From Paralithodes platypus (lineage: Eukaryota; Arthropoda; Malacostraca; Decapoda; Lithodidae), in assembly GCA_032716605.1 (NCBI GenBank), contig CM064485.1, positions 36,862,658 through 36,926,657 on the forward strand: 64,000 nt of DNA, given 5' to 3'. A program made the translations under genes and the position numbers. Every line of letters starts with the position of its first letter. Within the stretch, counting starts at the first letter, position 1. Below the pieces are notes generated by a model. That model was not told the DNA's origin and ran no database searches. It saw only the letters and a list, made by a program, of their open reading frames with translations. Below, in pieces: positions 1 through 11,758 of the stretch.

Positions 1-476
1 GTTCACCTCTGTGGGGTGGAAGTGGAGTGGTTGCATTGAGGCAGTTGGACAAAATTCAAAATAAAGCTATTAGATTAATCAATAACCCTGCAATCACACA
101 GGACCTTCCTACATTATCCATACGAAGAAACGTTGCATCCCTTGCATTATTCTACAGATTTTTTCACAGCAATTGTTCCGAGGAACTTGCTTCAATTGTG
201 CCGCCTCTCCACATCTTTCCCCGTAGAACTAGGGCGGCTGAGAGCGCCCATGAATTTACACTTTCTCCTCCACAATGCAGAACTTCTGCTTATCAGAATT
301 AATTTATCCCCAGAGCTACTACTCTTTGGAATTCTACTTCCCTCGAATTGCTTTCCACAAACTTACAATCTACAAATGTTTAAATCCAGTTGTTACAAAC
401 ATTTTATGAATGGAGGATGCCTTAGGCACATGGACCTTTTTGTTTTATCTGTGTTTTTCCTTCCTCCGTTCATTGT

Positions 477-510
<34 letters not shown>
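1..510 (+). mobile_element. LINE 3' end with poly(A) tail
   Basis: C-terminal remnant of a non-LTR retrotransposon RT protein. Positions 27-302 read LDKIQNKAIRLIN and then LSIRRNVASLALFYRFF, a pattern also seen in the C-terminus of the LINE at 13.8-14.1 kb. A frameshift near 300 moves the tail (LLPSNCFPQTYNLQMFKSS) to another frame. The copy ends in 28 adenines (483-510), as expected of target-primed reverse transcription. The RT core lies outside the window. Not functional. Confidence 0.75.
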
Positions 511-513
<3 letters not shown>

Positions 514-519
514 TCCATC

Positions 520-1380
520 CTATCACATGATTGGCCAACCTGCCCCAACAAATTGTTCCATGGTCTTCGCCTGGGCCTCCTCCACTCAGGGTGTCTTCTG
601 TAGAGACCACCTGGAGAGCAGGGTCTGCTTCAGGGAGGCGAAGCACAAGCTCTTATAACCGAAGTTTGTGTTCCCGGACCATGCAACTAATAATATCTTG
701 AATCAGTTTCACATAGTGGGCGCTGGTTTGAGACGTAATAATTCCAGTGATAGCCCATGATCCTGCAAAGACCTTTAGTACTAAAGGAGTTGATACATTT
801 CTTTAACTCGCTGTAAAAGTGTCCATGTCTAACATCCATATAATAAGATAGTAAGCACCAGTGCATAGACTACAGTAGATCTGGACTGGACACAAAAATG
901 GAACTTTGCAGTAAGGGACCCAAAATCGGAGAACGAACCACCTAACCGCGAAAATGTGATATTTTCGCAGTTTCGAGGTTCGAGCTTGGGGGTTCTTTCT
1001 ACGATTTTGGGTCCCTTACTGCAAAGTTCCATTTTCGTGTCCAGTCCAGATCTACTGTAGTCTACGACCAGTGTCTTGAAGATCCGCAGCTTCGTCCTGC
1101 TGCACAGGTATCAACAACGCCATTTACTTTAGTTGAGTGAATCCATAACTCCATATGCTAAGCCGAGATGATGATTAACATCAATGCCTGACTAACTACT
1201 ATTATGAATCACGCTTCCAAGATATGTAAATTTATCCAAGATTACGGAGTCTTCACCACATGCATGAACAGATTGCACGGCATTATCCAATAGGTCATCA
1301 AATGCTAAAATCAATCCAGTTATGAGACAATTTTGACAATTAGTTTTGAACTGTTGTTGATTGAATAGTGGTAGAAAGCA
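520..1380 (-). mobile_element. Decayed LINE RT C-terminal fragment, split by a foldback element
   Basis: Reading the minus strand from about 1380 downward gives DSVILDKFTYLGSV, then KLRIFKTLV. After the foldback element (864-1066) it resumes as LTILLYGC, and later PEADPAL and PEWRRPRRRPWNN. This order (YLGSV, LLYGC, PEADPA, WRRPR) is the usual C-terminal sequence of an arthropod LINE RT. Several stops and frameshifts make it a pseudogene. It abuts the poly(A) of the preceding LINE. The clade cannot be named from this part. Confidence 0.7.
864..1066. mobile_element. 203-bp foldback MITE with 7-bp target duplication
   Basis: Two arms of about 75 bp are inverted copies with few mismatches: the element starts CATAGACTACAGTAGATC and its reverse complement starts CGTAGACTACAGTAGATC. 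ACCAGTG lies on both sides (857-863 and 1067-1073). Removing the element and one ACCAGTG restores an open LINE frame (IFKTLVLTILLYG), so boundaries are well supported. An inner short palindrome sits near 949-966. It encodes nothing. The superfamily is uncertain: 7-bp duplications are unusual, with Dada, P or hAT-like elements possible. Confidence 0.85.
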
Positions 1381-1590
1381 ACATTGAGGAATAGAACTTC
1401 AGAGAGAGGTTGTTCGAAGTATAAACGAATTTTGGAAAACAGAAGTTGTACACTATGGAAAAGTGAAGATTGAGAAGGAGTATAATTATGTATCCGTCTG
1501 GATTGGAGCGGCTTAGTAGTGTGGGTCTGTTGACCACTTACATCCGCAATAGGCCTATTGCTCTGAATCAGAATGGGTGCTGGAGCTTTG

Positions 1591-1650
1591 ATCTATCTAT
1601 CTATTGCCAGGTGCCTTGATTCCCGAGGGGCTGGCCACGAATAAATCTTC
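1591..1650 (-). mobile_element. Solo 3' tail of the GATA-tailed LINE family
   Basis: The plus strand has a (CTAT)n tract followed by GCCTTGATTCCCGAGGGG and CTGGCCACGAA. The same arrangement occurs at 62370-62420 at the 3' end of another minus-strand LINE. Read on minus, it is a LINE 3' end finishing in (GATA)n. No RT sequence is attached, so this is a strongly 5'-truncated copy. Confidence 0.5.
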
Positions 1651-2159
1651 TCCATAGAAGCAATATATAATACAAATCTGTAGATTGTTTAGGGGAAAGA
1701 CTGTTAATGCCCAACCACCCATTGCAGTGTGCAATTACATTATAATTCACGTGTGCACTATGCATCACATAAGCGTAACAAAACTGGTATGGATAATAAA
1801 TGTTAAATACTCGCTTTTGCCAATTAAATAGCACAAGTCTTTCAGGACCTTGGATGCATTTATTTTTGTATTATATATATGATGGAAAATAAATGCATAA
1901 TCAGTGAGGCTATATGAAATGTGTTCAAATGTACACCCTATAAATATGAATCAGTTTTGTTATAACTATGCGTTCCATTATGCACATATTTATATTGCAG
2001 TGTGTTCTCACTGGAAACTGTTGCGCACATGTTAGGGTTGTGAGATCTCGATCTCGATTCATAATGTGTAGGGCGCTGGACTTGTGCATATCACACATAT
2101 AAGGGAATTAGGGTGGAGGTTGGGGGTCAGGATATAAGATGGTGAGAGCTAAGTGGAGA
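1651..2159. other. AT-rich stretch without a recognisable gene
   Basis: No long reading frame with protein-like composition and no clear repeat. Short ORFs here look like chance. It separates two minus-strand LINE remnants. Confidence 0.5.
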
Positions 2160-3972
2160 GCTTATGACGTGTGCGTGTGTTTGATGTTAATTTAAGTGGC
2201 AAAATGTTCATCTATTCTGTGTTTGATAGTGTCTAGTTTAGGGCTACTAATTATATGTTGTGGGAGACTGCTCCAATCCCGTATGGTTCGTGGAAAGAAT
2301 GAGTGCTTGTAGAAGTCTGTATTAAAGTGGTATGTTTGGTACTTATGAGTGTGTGTTACGAGTGTTGCGGGTGTTTGAGTTGTGTAGGTATTCATGTTTT
2401 TAATGTCAATATAATTGTGTGTGATTTTATACATCAGTGTGAGCCTGTGCCTGAGTCTTCGTATGTTAAGGGTTTCCATGTTTATTTGTTGTTCGATACG
2501 GGTTGTGATGCCAGGGGTTTGTGTGTAATTATGTGTGATTAACCTGGCTGCCTTTGTGCTAATTTTTTCAAGTGTGTTATTGTTAGATTGTGTGTATGGA
2601 TCCCAAGCTACGGCGCAGTACTCCAGTGTTGGGCGAACAAAGGTGTTATATGCCATGTGTTTGATGTCTCGTGTACAATTGTGTAAATTCCTCCTCAAGA
2701 ACCCTAGTATGCGGTTTGCCTGACCTTGTATGTGATGAATGTGGGTGTTGAATCTTAGTTAGGTGGAGAGGTAGACGCCAAGATATTTGTATGAAGGAAC
2801 TGATTCTAGTGGTTGGTTGTGTAATGTGTAATTGAAAGTGATGGGTGATCGGGAGCGGGTAAAGCGGAGAAGTTTACATTTGTCGGGGCGGAAAGACATC
2901 TGCCAGGTGTTCTTCCAATGTTTGAGGGCGTTTAAGTCGTTCTAGATAAGTCCACAGTCGTTGCTAGTCTGTCTGGGCCTAAAAATTAAACTATCGTCAA
3001 CAAATAGTCTAGTAGAAGAGTTAGGTGTTGGCAGAGAAAGGTCACTGATATAAAGAAGGAAAAGAAGAGGGCCAAGAACGGTGCCTTGTGGGACACCAGA
3101 AGAAACAGGGACAGAGTCTGAGGGAGAGCCGTCAAGGAGTGCTCGTTGAGTCCGTTTTGTAAGGAAATTAGTGATCCAGTGAAGAGTACGTCCAGTTATG
3201 CCGTAGAAAGCTAATATATGCTGAAGTCATTTGTGGGGAGCTTTGTCAAAGGCTTTGGCGAAATCGAGAACAATAGCATCAACCTGTTTAATGTCTCGTC
3301 AGTTCAGTTGTTTAGTCAAGTCATGATATGTGGCAATGAGTTGCGATTCGCATGATCTTTTGGGCCGAAACCCATGTTGTGTATCAGTAATGATGCTGTT
3401 TGCGTCAAGATGATTTATAATGTGTTTATGTATAATGTGTTCAAAAATTTTGCATGGGATGGATGTGAGTGATATGGGTCTATAGATTTTTGGGTCAGTG
3501 CTGTCACCTGTCTTGAAAAGGGGAGTGATGTTTGCACAAAGCCAGTCAGGTGGAAGGATGCCTGTGTGAAGTTACTGGGTGAAGATGCTCTGCAGGATGG
3601 GGGCAAGGATTGAGGCACAATTTTTAAGGATGAAGGCAGGGATGTTGTCAGGACCAGTGGCTTTGTTTGTGTCAAGTGTCTCTAGTAGTTTCTGTATACC
3701 GTTAGTCATTATGTCAAGGTGGGGTATGGGTGGGTAGGGGTTTTCTGGCATGTTAGGTATTTGGTTGTTTTCTTGTGTGAATACTGATTGGAAATGAGTG
3801 ATGAGTATCTGTACTTTGTGTTCTGGAGTGGTTTGTAGAGTGTTGTTGTTGTCTTTAAGTGATGTGATGGTGGTGGTATCCTGTCTGCGCGACTTGAAAC
3901 ATTTGAAGAAATGTTTGGTGTTGTTTCTGGCGTTGTCTGCGAGATAAGTAGCTATGTGTTTGTGTTACGCCT
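2160..3972 (-). mobile_element. LINE-A, RT half (3' part)
   Basis: Minus-strand RT of a non-LTR retrotransposon. In order down the minus strand: NKATGPDNIPAFILKNCAS, YRPISLTSIPCKIFEHIIH, DTQHGFRPKRSCESQL, VLDFAKAFDK, GVPQGTVLGPLLF, RLFVDDSLIFR, YKYLGV, then AYNTFVRPTLEYCAVAWDP (2192-2698). The catalytic box reads FVDD rather than the common FADD. Several stops and frameshifts are present. The 5' half lies at 5739-6645; LINE-B was inserted between them. No poly(A) is visible at the 3' end. Confidence 0.85.
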
Positions 3973-3976
3973 GTTT

Positions 3977-5710
3977 TATCTATCTATCTATCTATCTATC
4001 TATATGCTCAGGCCCCATCCCCATTTTGGGGGTAGCCGACTCAACAGAGAGCAAGCACAGGGAAAACACAAAAACAACATAAAACAACAAATAAACACAG
4101 ATAAAAAGCACAAACTCACACACATCCAGGTCACCCAGGAGAAGACCCAGAGACCAGGGTCACCAAGGTCGCTCCAGCACTCCCCCGGCCCCCGACCACC
4201 CAGAGAGGTTCCGATCTCGGCAGGCAGACATGCAGCGGAGCCAAAGCCACAAGCCCTCCCACCACACTTCCAGGCGCACCCTTCATATTAATCGTCTCCC
4301 CGGGCCAGGCGCCTGATGGACTATTATCTAGTCCAACTTGCGCCCGACCCCTTACTCCAAATGACCACGTGTTCACTCAACTATTCACAAGCATTCTCCA
4401 TTCACTCCTGTCCACCACCAATTCCCCTGCCTGATCTATAGTCATTCCTCTATCATCCAAAGCCTTTCTTACACAGTCTCTCCATCTCAATGGGGGTCTT
4501 CCTGCCCTTCTATCTCCCCTTGTACCTGACTCACATATTCTCTTTGTAAGCCTTTCATCTCCCATTCGTTCAACATGACCATACCAGCACCCTTCTGTCC
4601 ACTCTGGCTGACAAATGTTCTTGCTGCCCCACTCTCCTACGTATCTCTTCATTCCTCAATCTGTCTCTACGAGTAACTCCACACATAATCCTCAAGCAGC
4701 TCATCTCCATCACATCCAGCCCTCTTTTCTCCTTTTTCTTCAGAGCAAATGTTTCAGCCCCGTACATCACTGTTGGCACAAAAATTCCTTGATACAGTGC
4801 ACTTTTTACTTTCACTCCGAGATTTCTCGTCTTCCACATACTTCCCATTGCTCCGAAAACCTTCCTTCCTTCACACACTCTCTGTTTTACCTCCACTTCC
4901 ATACCTCCACTCCTGCTTATCGTTCCTCCTAGATATTTAAAACACTCTACTTGTTCCAATATTTCCCCATCCAGCCTCACATCTAGATTCACCCTATGCT
5001 CTCCCCTATTACACACCATTACTTTACTTTTATTGACGTTCACCTTCAGTTTCCTCCTTCCACAAACCACACCAAACTCTTTGACTACCCGCTGCAGTTT
5101 CTCATCAGAATCCGCCACCAATGCTGTGTCATCAGCGAACAGCAACTGATTCAACTCCCAATCTTTACCATTCTTTCCTACTAAACCCAATCCTCTTCCC
5201 ATAGTTCTCCTATTCACCTCCCTCACCACACCATCCATAAACATAGTAAACAGCCATGGTGACATTACACAACCCTGTCGCAAACCTACCTTTACCTTAA
5301 ACCATTCACTCAACTCACCATTTCCTACTCTCACACATGCTCTGCTCCCTTCATAAAAACTCTTAACTGCTTCTAACAAATTTCCTCCTATTTCATAAAT
5401 CCTTAACACCTTCCACATTGCTTCATGGTCCACACGATCATACGCTTTTTCCAAGTCCATAAAAGCCCAAAATATCTCCTTATGCTTCTCTAAATACTTC
5501 TCGCATAACTGTCTTACTGCAAACATCTGATCCACGCACCCTCTTCCCCTCCTAAAACCGTACTGTTCTTCTCCTATTGCAACTTCCGTACACTTTATTA
5601 TCCTCTCTATCAACACCCTGCCATACAGCTTTCCAACCACTGACAATAAACTAATACCTCTATAACTTGAACACTCCTGCCGATCTCCATTCCCCTTGTA
5701 CGCCTTTTTT
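3977..5710 (-). mobile_element. LINE-B, 5'-truncated, ending in (GATA)n, nested in LINE-A
   Basis: A minus-strand LINE covering RT motifs to the 3' end, finishing in a (GATA)n tract (plus-strand TATC repeats at 3977-4002). On both sides the sequence is LINE-A: AQTHSTPANWTAY before it and HKHIATYLADNARNNTKHFF after it. Removing LINE-B rejoins LINE-A approximately. A diverged AACACxAAA-type duplication at the two junctions may be the target duplication. The 3' untranslated part (about 4003-4376) holds no gene. The same family occurs at 60.8-63.9 kb. Confidence 0.85.
4377..5709 (-). pseudogene. LINE-B reverse transcriptase (one frameshift)
   Basis: RNA-dependent DNA polymerase of LINE-B. The frame runs from about 5709 (AYKGNGDRQECSSYRGISLL) through YGFRRGRGCVDQMF, FMDLEKAYDRVDHEAMW (motif A), GLRQGCVMSPWLF (motif B), LLFADDTALVAD (catalytic FADD) and CFKYLGGTISRSG. 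It shifts frame near 4600 into WYGHVERMGDERLTKR and RRAGRPPLRW, the typical C-terminal tail. The RT core has no stop, so this copy is fairly young. The endonuclease was lost by 5' truncation. Confidence 0.9.
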
Positions 5711-5738
5711 ATGTTTTTGGAAAATGTTTTTTTTGGTG

Positions 5739-6645
5739 TTATGTATACGCGGTCCAGTTTGCAGGTGTGCTGTGTGTCTGCGCGCGTTTATAAAGTCTTT
5801 GTTTTTTGCGATGTTGTCTGCGTAGATCCCTGGTGAACCATCGAAGAGTATACCTACTTGATGTTTTGTTTTGTGGTATGTATTTGTTCATGGCTGTATG
5901 GATGGTTTGTTGTAAGCTATTCCAGTTTGTTAAGAGAGGTCTTGTGTGTGGGTCTGTTATAAAAAAGTCATTTATGAATTTAGTCAAGTCTTGTTTGATC
6001 GCGTCTAAGTCAGCTCTGGAGTAGATAAAGATAGGTCTTGGTCGCTGTTTTTCTCTAGTTGGTCGGAGATCAGCGTCAACAAGTACAATGTCATAGTCGC
6101 TCAGTCCTGGAACAACTTGTTTGTTTGTTATGTGAAGAATGCTGTTAGTGAGAAATAGGTCTAAGGTGTGAGATGTGGTAGAAGGGCCGCCGTTGCCACC
6201 GGGGCGAGTTGAGGTTCGTGTTCGTGTTGGCTTGAGTATTGTTTGTGAAAGTGAGAATGTATTGATGGTGTCTATGAAGGTGTCGTGTAGTTGGCATCTG
6301 TTAGTGTGGGGAATGATAGGATCAGGAGTGTCAGCGTAAGGCAAATCGAGGGGGGAGATGGCAGTCCAGTCAATGTCAGGGAGGTTAAAATCGCCTGAGA
6401 TCCATATGTGTTTGTCTGCATTATTACGTTATTACGTGATAGGGATGTGTGAAGGTTGTTTAAGTAATCAGTGTTGGAAGAAGGTGGTCTGTAGAAAGCA
6501 GCGAGAAGGAGTGATTTACAGTTGTAAAGTTGGAGTTGGATCCAGACGATTTCACAGTCTGTGTCGAGGTCCGGTCTGTGTTTAACTGTGAGGCCAGGTT
6601 TGGTGGCAATCAGATCACTGTGTCCAGAAAAGAATACTACAGAAG
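5739..6645 (-). mobile_element. LINE-A, endonuclease half (5' part)
   Basis: Minus strand. LIATKPGLTVKHRPDLDTDC, AFYRPPSSNTDYL, WISGDFNLPDIDWTA and TLDLFLTNSILH are landmarks of the apurinic-like endonuclease (EEP fold) of LINEs. GDFN and the downstream VVPGLSDYDIVL (normally SDH) are catalytic regions. A frameshift near 6430 coincides with an ATTACGTT tandem duplication. The element is truncated upstream of about 6645, so the endonuclease N-terminus is missing. The frame then runs to NWTAY, where LINE-B interrupts it. Confidence 0.85.
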
Positions 6646-7734
6646 AAAATATAGGGATATTCTTGGGTGAGGTTTGCAAAACCTCCAGCACCTACGATAA
6701 TCCCCCAGGAGCTCCCGACACTGACAATACCACCAAATACAAAGGAGGCGACCCAACCCCAGATCAAAAGCCAAATCTGTGTCCTCCCAGGCTCCCAGGT
6801 GCCAAGGCTGATGGCCCAATATATGCAAAAATGACATCGCCTGACCCTCCCAGCACCTGTGAGACTGCAGGTAAAACCCACTTCATTCTCACCTGCACCC
6901 AAATTTGAGGCCCCTGATTGAGATCATGTTCATCTTCGACAGCTGCATCAGACCGGGGCATTAGAGGGAAGGAACAGGCGACCGAATAAGGTGAATGGCC
7001 CGCCACAGCATCCTTGCCTGCCTGAGCCTCAGCTTGGGGAATCCCCGAAACCCAGACTTCACACCACCCCCGACCATCGCCTCGCTCCCAGATCTAGGAA
7101 GCAAATCAAAGTTAGACCTCTCAACGTGATTGGGCCACTTAGGAGGATCAGAGAGAGATCTCAATCCAGGACAGAGAAATATAAGGCCTGGATTCCCCTC
7201 CCAAATACACAGAGCCTTGCAGACAAGACACATCTTTCTCACATCTCACATTTCACATCTTTCCCACATTCTCTCCGAAATACTGTTGCAACACTTGGAA
7301 CAGCAGTGTTTTGGAGGGCAAGTAACCTCGAGGGGTCGCATGACCTCTTGTTGCTTGTTTTCCTTTGTATTCCTTTGTACATGTTTAGACCATCTGCCTC
7401 TCCCCTGTTTTATCTCAAGCAGACAACCCACTCTGTAGAAGACAGCACCAAGAACTTACGGAACCTTCTTAGAACGAATAATTGGCCAAAGGTTGACCAT
7501 CATATCAAGGAAAAGTACAAATGTGCAGACAATAGTCCCAGTCCACTACCTACCCTGCAACAGGAGTTCCCCTGTCGGAGTGTGACAAGCTCTGGGAGTG
7601 GAGAAACTTAGTGGATACCGAGCTTAACGACTATTTTGAAGAATTAAGCCATCACTGGAAGGAGGAGCTCCTCAACACATTAAAGGATAAGTATGACCAT
7701 TAACCGGTGGGTGAGTCAAAGCCCTCCAAGAGGC
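6646..7734. other. Unassigned sequence between LINE-A and LINE-J
   Basis: A plus-strand frame of 206 codons (6991-7611) and a minus-strand frame at 6961-7242 are open but resemble no family I know, and I do not call them genes. The only recognised part is a dispersed repeat at 7303-7381. Confidence 0.4.
7303..7381 (-). repeat. Dispersed GTACAAAGG repeat, copy 1
   Basis: Read on the minus strand this runs from GTACAAAGGAATACAAAGG through GCGACCCCTCGAGG to CCTCCAAAACACTG. The same order recurs on the plus strand at 40681 and 44137. It has no coding capacity. Confidence 0.65.
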
Positions 7735-10710
7735 TTGGTTACCTGTGCAGGAATAATGCTTTCTCGATGGTATTGATGAAAACTTTATGTTTTATGGATC
7801 ATCTCCTGTCGATTTGTCATAGATTTTCTACAGGGTAGACCATTTGGTGGGGTTGCTTTCTTCTGTCGAAAAAGTCTATCTGCCTCAATAACGCGCATTG
7901 AAACCCACAATGAAAGACTTATATGTATAGATATAAATGTCAACTCAACTCATTTTAGAATCCTTAACTGTTACTTGTCATCTGATAATGATGTTAATGA
8001 TGCCGAATATGTAGACTACTTAGCCGGAATCCACTATTTTATGAATGATCATGCAATTGGCGTTTATAATGCCCACCCACAGTCAACATATGGTAATGAA
8101 CAAATACATGCTTGCAATGAATATGACTAATTAGTGTGTGACTAGCATATTTTGTTACCTGGTGACACCTACACCTGGGTAAGTGATGCCACGGGTCACA
8201 CACGATGGCTGGATCATGGTGTGTGTCCTGTGTCATTGTTGCCATGTTTGATTGGGTCAGAACATAGTGCTGTATTTTGGGCGATTGGAACAATGCAACC
8301 ACCGCCCGTAAGTAGTGCCCCTGTCACTAACAACACCAGCTATGTAGTATGAGATAAAAAACAATAGTGTAGAGACTCAATTATCTCTTAAAGATATACT
8401 TTTGACACTAGAATGTATCACATGCGATAATATCTTACGTAACAGTAAAGAGCATGTTGATGAAATGAATACATTATATGATAATATAATTTTGGCTCTA
8501 TTAAAATCAAGTAGTGCAGTGAGCGAATCAAGGAAATACCTGGAAGTTCCTGGGTGGAATGATATGGTGGGTGAGCAGCACCGTAAGGCGCGGGAGAGCT
8601 ACCTGGAGTGGCGTCACAATGATAAACCAAGTTATGGACCCCTTTACTGGCACATGACTCAATCCAGATTACATTTTAAACTGTCTTTAAGAATTGGAAG
8701 AAACAAAAGGAACACATTATCAATAACAATATTGCAAGAAATTTGAGAGGAAATCCAAATAAATTATGGTCCAAGATATATAAAAAGAAAAGCTTTGAGC
8801 CCCCATTATCTGATACGATAGGAAACGCTAATGGTGGTGAAGCAATTTGTGAGCTATGGCAAGCCTATTATTCCCAAATGTTTAATGATGATCTCCATTC
8901 CCTCCCCACAGCCCTCCCACGCCAAACTAATGCTGCTGCGCCGACTGTCACAGTCACAGACGTGGAGAGGGCAATCGGAACAATTAATGCAAACAGTAGT
9001 CCAGGTCTTGATGGTGATATTATTAACGCTCATCCGGTAATTAAACTTATGTTAAGCTTGTTATTTACTTGCTGTATATAACATTCAACTCTACCTGAAC
9101 CATTATTAAGAATCCTAATAGTTCCGCTAGTTAAATATATAAATGGAGATATTTCTAGTACAAGTAACTATCGTTCCATTGCCCTATCTAATGTGCTATC
9201 TAAGATATTTGAGATTATTATTATATTATATTATATTATTCTGAGTTCCTTGGTACAAGTGATAATCAATTCGCGTACAAGAATAATCATGGAACCGATA
9301 TGTCCATTACACTACTGAACAGCGTAACAATGGAATATACTAGTCGTAACACACCTGTGTACACGTGTTTTATGGACATGTCCAAGGCTTTTGACAAAGT
9401 CTGTCATGCTGAACTCTTCCAACTCCGAGGTGTACCTCAGTATATTGTATACTCTAATACAAAATATGTGCAATGGGGTGAATCCTTTTCATCAGATGTT
9501 TCAGTATCGTGTGGAGTTAAAACAGGGAAGCATCATTTCACTATATGTATTCAACGTCTATATAGACAATTTATCTAATAAACTTAACACTAATAACATT
9601 GGATGTGCAATTAATGATATAATTATTAATGACATGATCTACACAGGTGAGATTGTAATGTTTAGCATGTCCATAGCTGGAGTACAACAGCTAGTTAACA
9701 TAAGCGTTGACTATAATTATATCCTGAGTGAAGCTAATTCTTAATGCTGATAACACTAAATGCATGATTTTCAGTAAACTCAAAAGTGGTAGGACTCCTG
9801 GCACCAGGATACTGATTAACACCTTAAGAGCGGGTGGAGGAGTATATTTGATGTGCCGCCCAGTGGGGGGTTTTACCGTAAACGAGCTTGTTTCCGTGCT
9901 CGTTTTCATCTATAAACAAGAGCCAGAGCGTAATACAAGTATGCATCCCTGAAAGGGCGTTAATTCAGCTTTCCAATGACACCAGAACCATCCTTCTACG
10001 ATGGCTGGTTGTCTTGCAACGATCGTGCAACCGAAGGGCAAAATCGGTAAAATACGGTAATTTTCTTACATTATTACGTGTGAAACGAGTGAGAGAGTGT
10101 GGAGTACAAAGGAGTACAGCTCAGTAGCTCCACGGCCACCGTGGTGAGCGGTCATGAGGTAACCTACGCTCCTCCCACTGCTCCGCTCTCTCTCAGAGCA
10201 CATTACGTGCTCAAAATTGCACTCGACAATAGCCGGGACCCGCCACATAGGCCACATTTAATTAACTCGACAATAGCCGGGTGCCGCCAGTTAAGGGTTA
10301 ATAGAACGGAAATTTAATTTGTAAATAAAATAAAGTATCTACGATACACGTTAACACACAATAATAACGACAGTCTACACATTGAGGGCCTGTATAGAGG
10401 ATTATGTGTTAGATCAATACTATCTCTTGTAAGTTTATCAAATGTAGTAAGGAGGTAAAATGCTTATTGTTTAAAAGCTTTTGTGCATAATTTTACTGTT
10501 TGCCATTGGTGCTAAGGGCGAAGGTCTCTGATGTAAATAGACTTATAATATGTTATAATAACAGTTTAAGAAATGTTTTCAATATTCAAGGGCAGTGTAG
10601 CATATCTGCAATAGTTTTTCAACTTGGCATTCCAACTTTTGCTGAATTTCAATGCAAGGCTATAATTAGCCTGATCCAAAGGCTTAAAGCATCAATAAAT
10701 TAAATGATTA
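7735..10710 (+). mobile_element. LINE-J, decayed, endonuclease plus RT
   Basis: Plus-strand LINE. An endonuclease region is recognisable: FLDGIDENFMFYGSSPVD, RPFGGVAFFCRKSLS (frameshifted), YNAHPQSTYGNE (degenerate GDFNAH) and LPGDTYTWVS. A linker (WNDMVGEQHRKARESYLEW, NPNKLWSKIYKKKS) leads to the RT: SNYRSIALSNVLSKIFE, FMDMSKAFDKVCHAELF (motif A), VSCGVKQGSIIS-like motif B, and NADNTKCMIFSKL. A C-terminal part is at 10500-10703 (LIICYNNSLRNVFNI). Many stops and frameshifts. TTAA-MITE copy 1 interrupts it at 9820-10297. Confidence 0.8.
9820..10297 (+). mobile_element. TTAA-flanked MITE, copy 1
   Basis: A 478-bp element flanked by TTAA (9816-9819 and 10298-10301). It starts CACCTTAAGAGCGG and ends CCGCCAGTTAAGGG. 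It is a diverged relative of the copies at 12047 and 25428. Excision with one TTAA restores the LINE-J frame (TRILINRTEI, then KIKYL), showing that TTAA is the target duplication. The ACTCGACAATAGCCGGG motif is repeated near its 3' end. It is non-coding. TTAA targets are typical of piggyBac and Kolobok transposons. Confidence 0.85.
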
Positions 10711-11011
10711 ACACTTTTCGACAGTGAATTATGGTAATTTATCTATAGTATACAAATGGAGGCCAATCGCATTCCTCTAATGGCAGGGTGCATTATTTTC
10801 TTTTATATTTTTTCGTTTTCATATGCACTGTGTTCATAATTTTTATCTATAATTTTTATCTGTCTCCCTCCCTATTTTGTATTAACTCTATCTGTTTACA
10901 TTTTTGTTTGAAGTCTGTATAACACTATACAGTATGTATATGAAATTTATACGAAATAATGAATACTTGTATATATTATTATTATAATAATGATAATTAT
11001 TAGTATAATGA
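10711..11011. other. AT-rich 3' region of LINE-J
   Basis: Strongly AT-rich, with ATTATTATTATAATAATG-type simple sequence at 10975-11010. Probably the LINE-J 3' UTR and tail. No gene seen. Confidence 0.4.
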
Positions 11012-11104
11012 TTAATACTCAATGAATGGGCGCAATGTGCCCCTATACAGAGAAAAAAGCTGTGCAGGGGTTAAGATCACAAATAGACGGTGGAAGACAC
11101 CTAA
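11012..11104 (-). mobile_element. Short LINE-C-family RT fragment
   Basis: Minus-strand peptide LGVFHRLFVILTPAQLFSLY ending PFIEY. It matches the C-terminal segment LGVLNRLKGFFTPAQLLALY of LINE-C at about 14.2 kb. It is only some 30 codons long. Confidence 0.7.
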
Positions 11105-11245
11105 AGGGGGTTTCACACATCCACACATGTGACTCCTCATAGCGCTATGTAAGCATGCGGCATTAGTCTTGGGAAAACTGTCCCTGATTAAAATTTCTAT
11201 ACGCATGCCATAGAATGGAACCGCATATATCCAACTGAGAACTGC

Positions 11246-11311
11246 CTGACATACAACCATAATCTGCATACCCCCAACCATAAGCCGCATACCCCCGACC
11301 ATAATCCGCAT
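11246..11311. repeat. 21-bp tandem repeat, three units
   Basis: On the minus strand ATGCGGATTATGGTCGGGGG, ATGCGGCTTATGGTTGGGGG and ATGCAGATTATGGTTGTATG follow one another. It makes a repetitive peptide in one frame, which is not a gene. Confidence 0.7.
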
Positions 11312-11758
11312 GGCCGAAAATTTGAATTTGACAATAATTTTCAGGAACCGACTAACCCTGTATCAAGACCATATCAGACCGAGAATTGACTACATACGAC
11401 TGAACCAGACTATATATGGATCACGTCCAGAATACCCCTCCGATCGTTGCCGAATAAAGTCCCATTGTCCCCCAGTTTGGTATATATATGGTGGCCAGGA
11501 GGCCACCACACCACAACACACGCCGCGCTCCTTCAGAACACACCTCTACCGTACCAACCACAACTCCCACCACAGCCATGGCCCTGTCAGACGCCCAACA
11601 ACAGAGAATTGACGTCACCCTTCGCCACCATGTCTCTTCAACTACAGTGCGACCTAGAATATGTGCATTTCCTCTTTGCCAGGAAAGCTAGTAAAGCACA
11701 ATGAAGGCATAGTATGGGGTGTTCACGCAGCCACTCAATCACGTCGTTCTCGTCTCAT

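Noticed and set aside
6991..7611. 206-codon host gene candidate
   Set aside because: No recognisable domain, low-complexity composition, overlap with a dispersed repeat on the other strand at 7303-7381.
11488..11704. Plus-strand His/Pro/Thr-rich ORFs
   Set aside because: Overlapping frames with low-complexity composition and no family resemblance.
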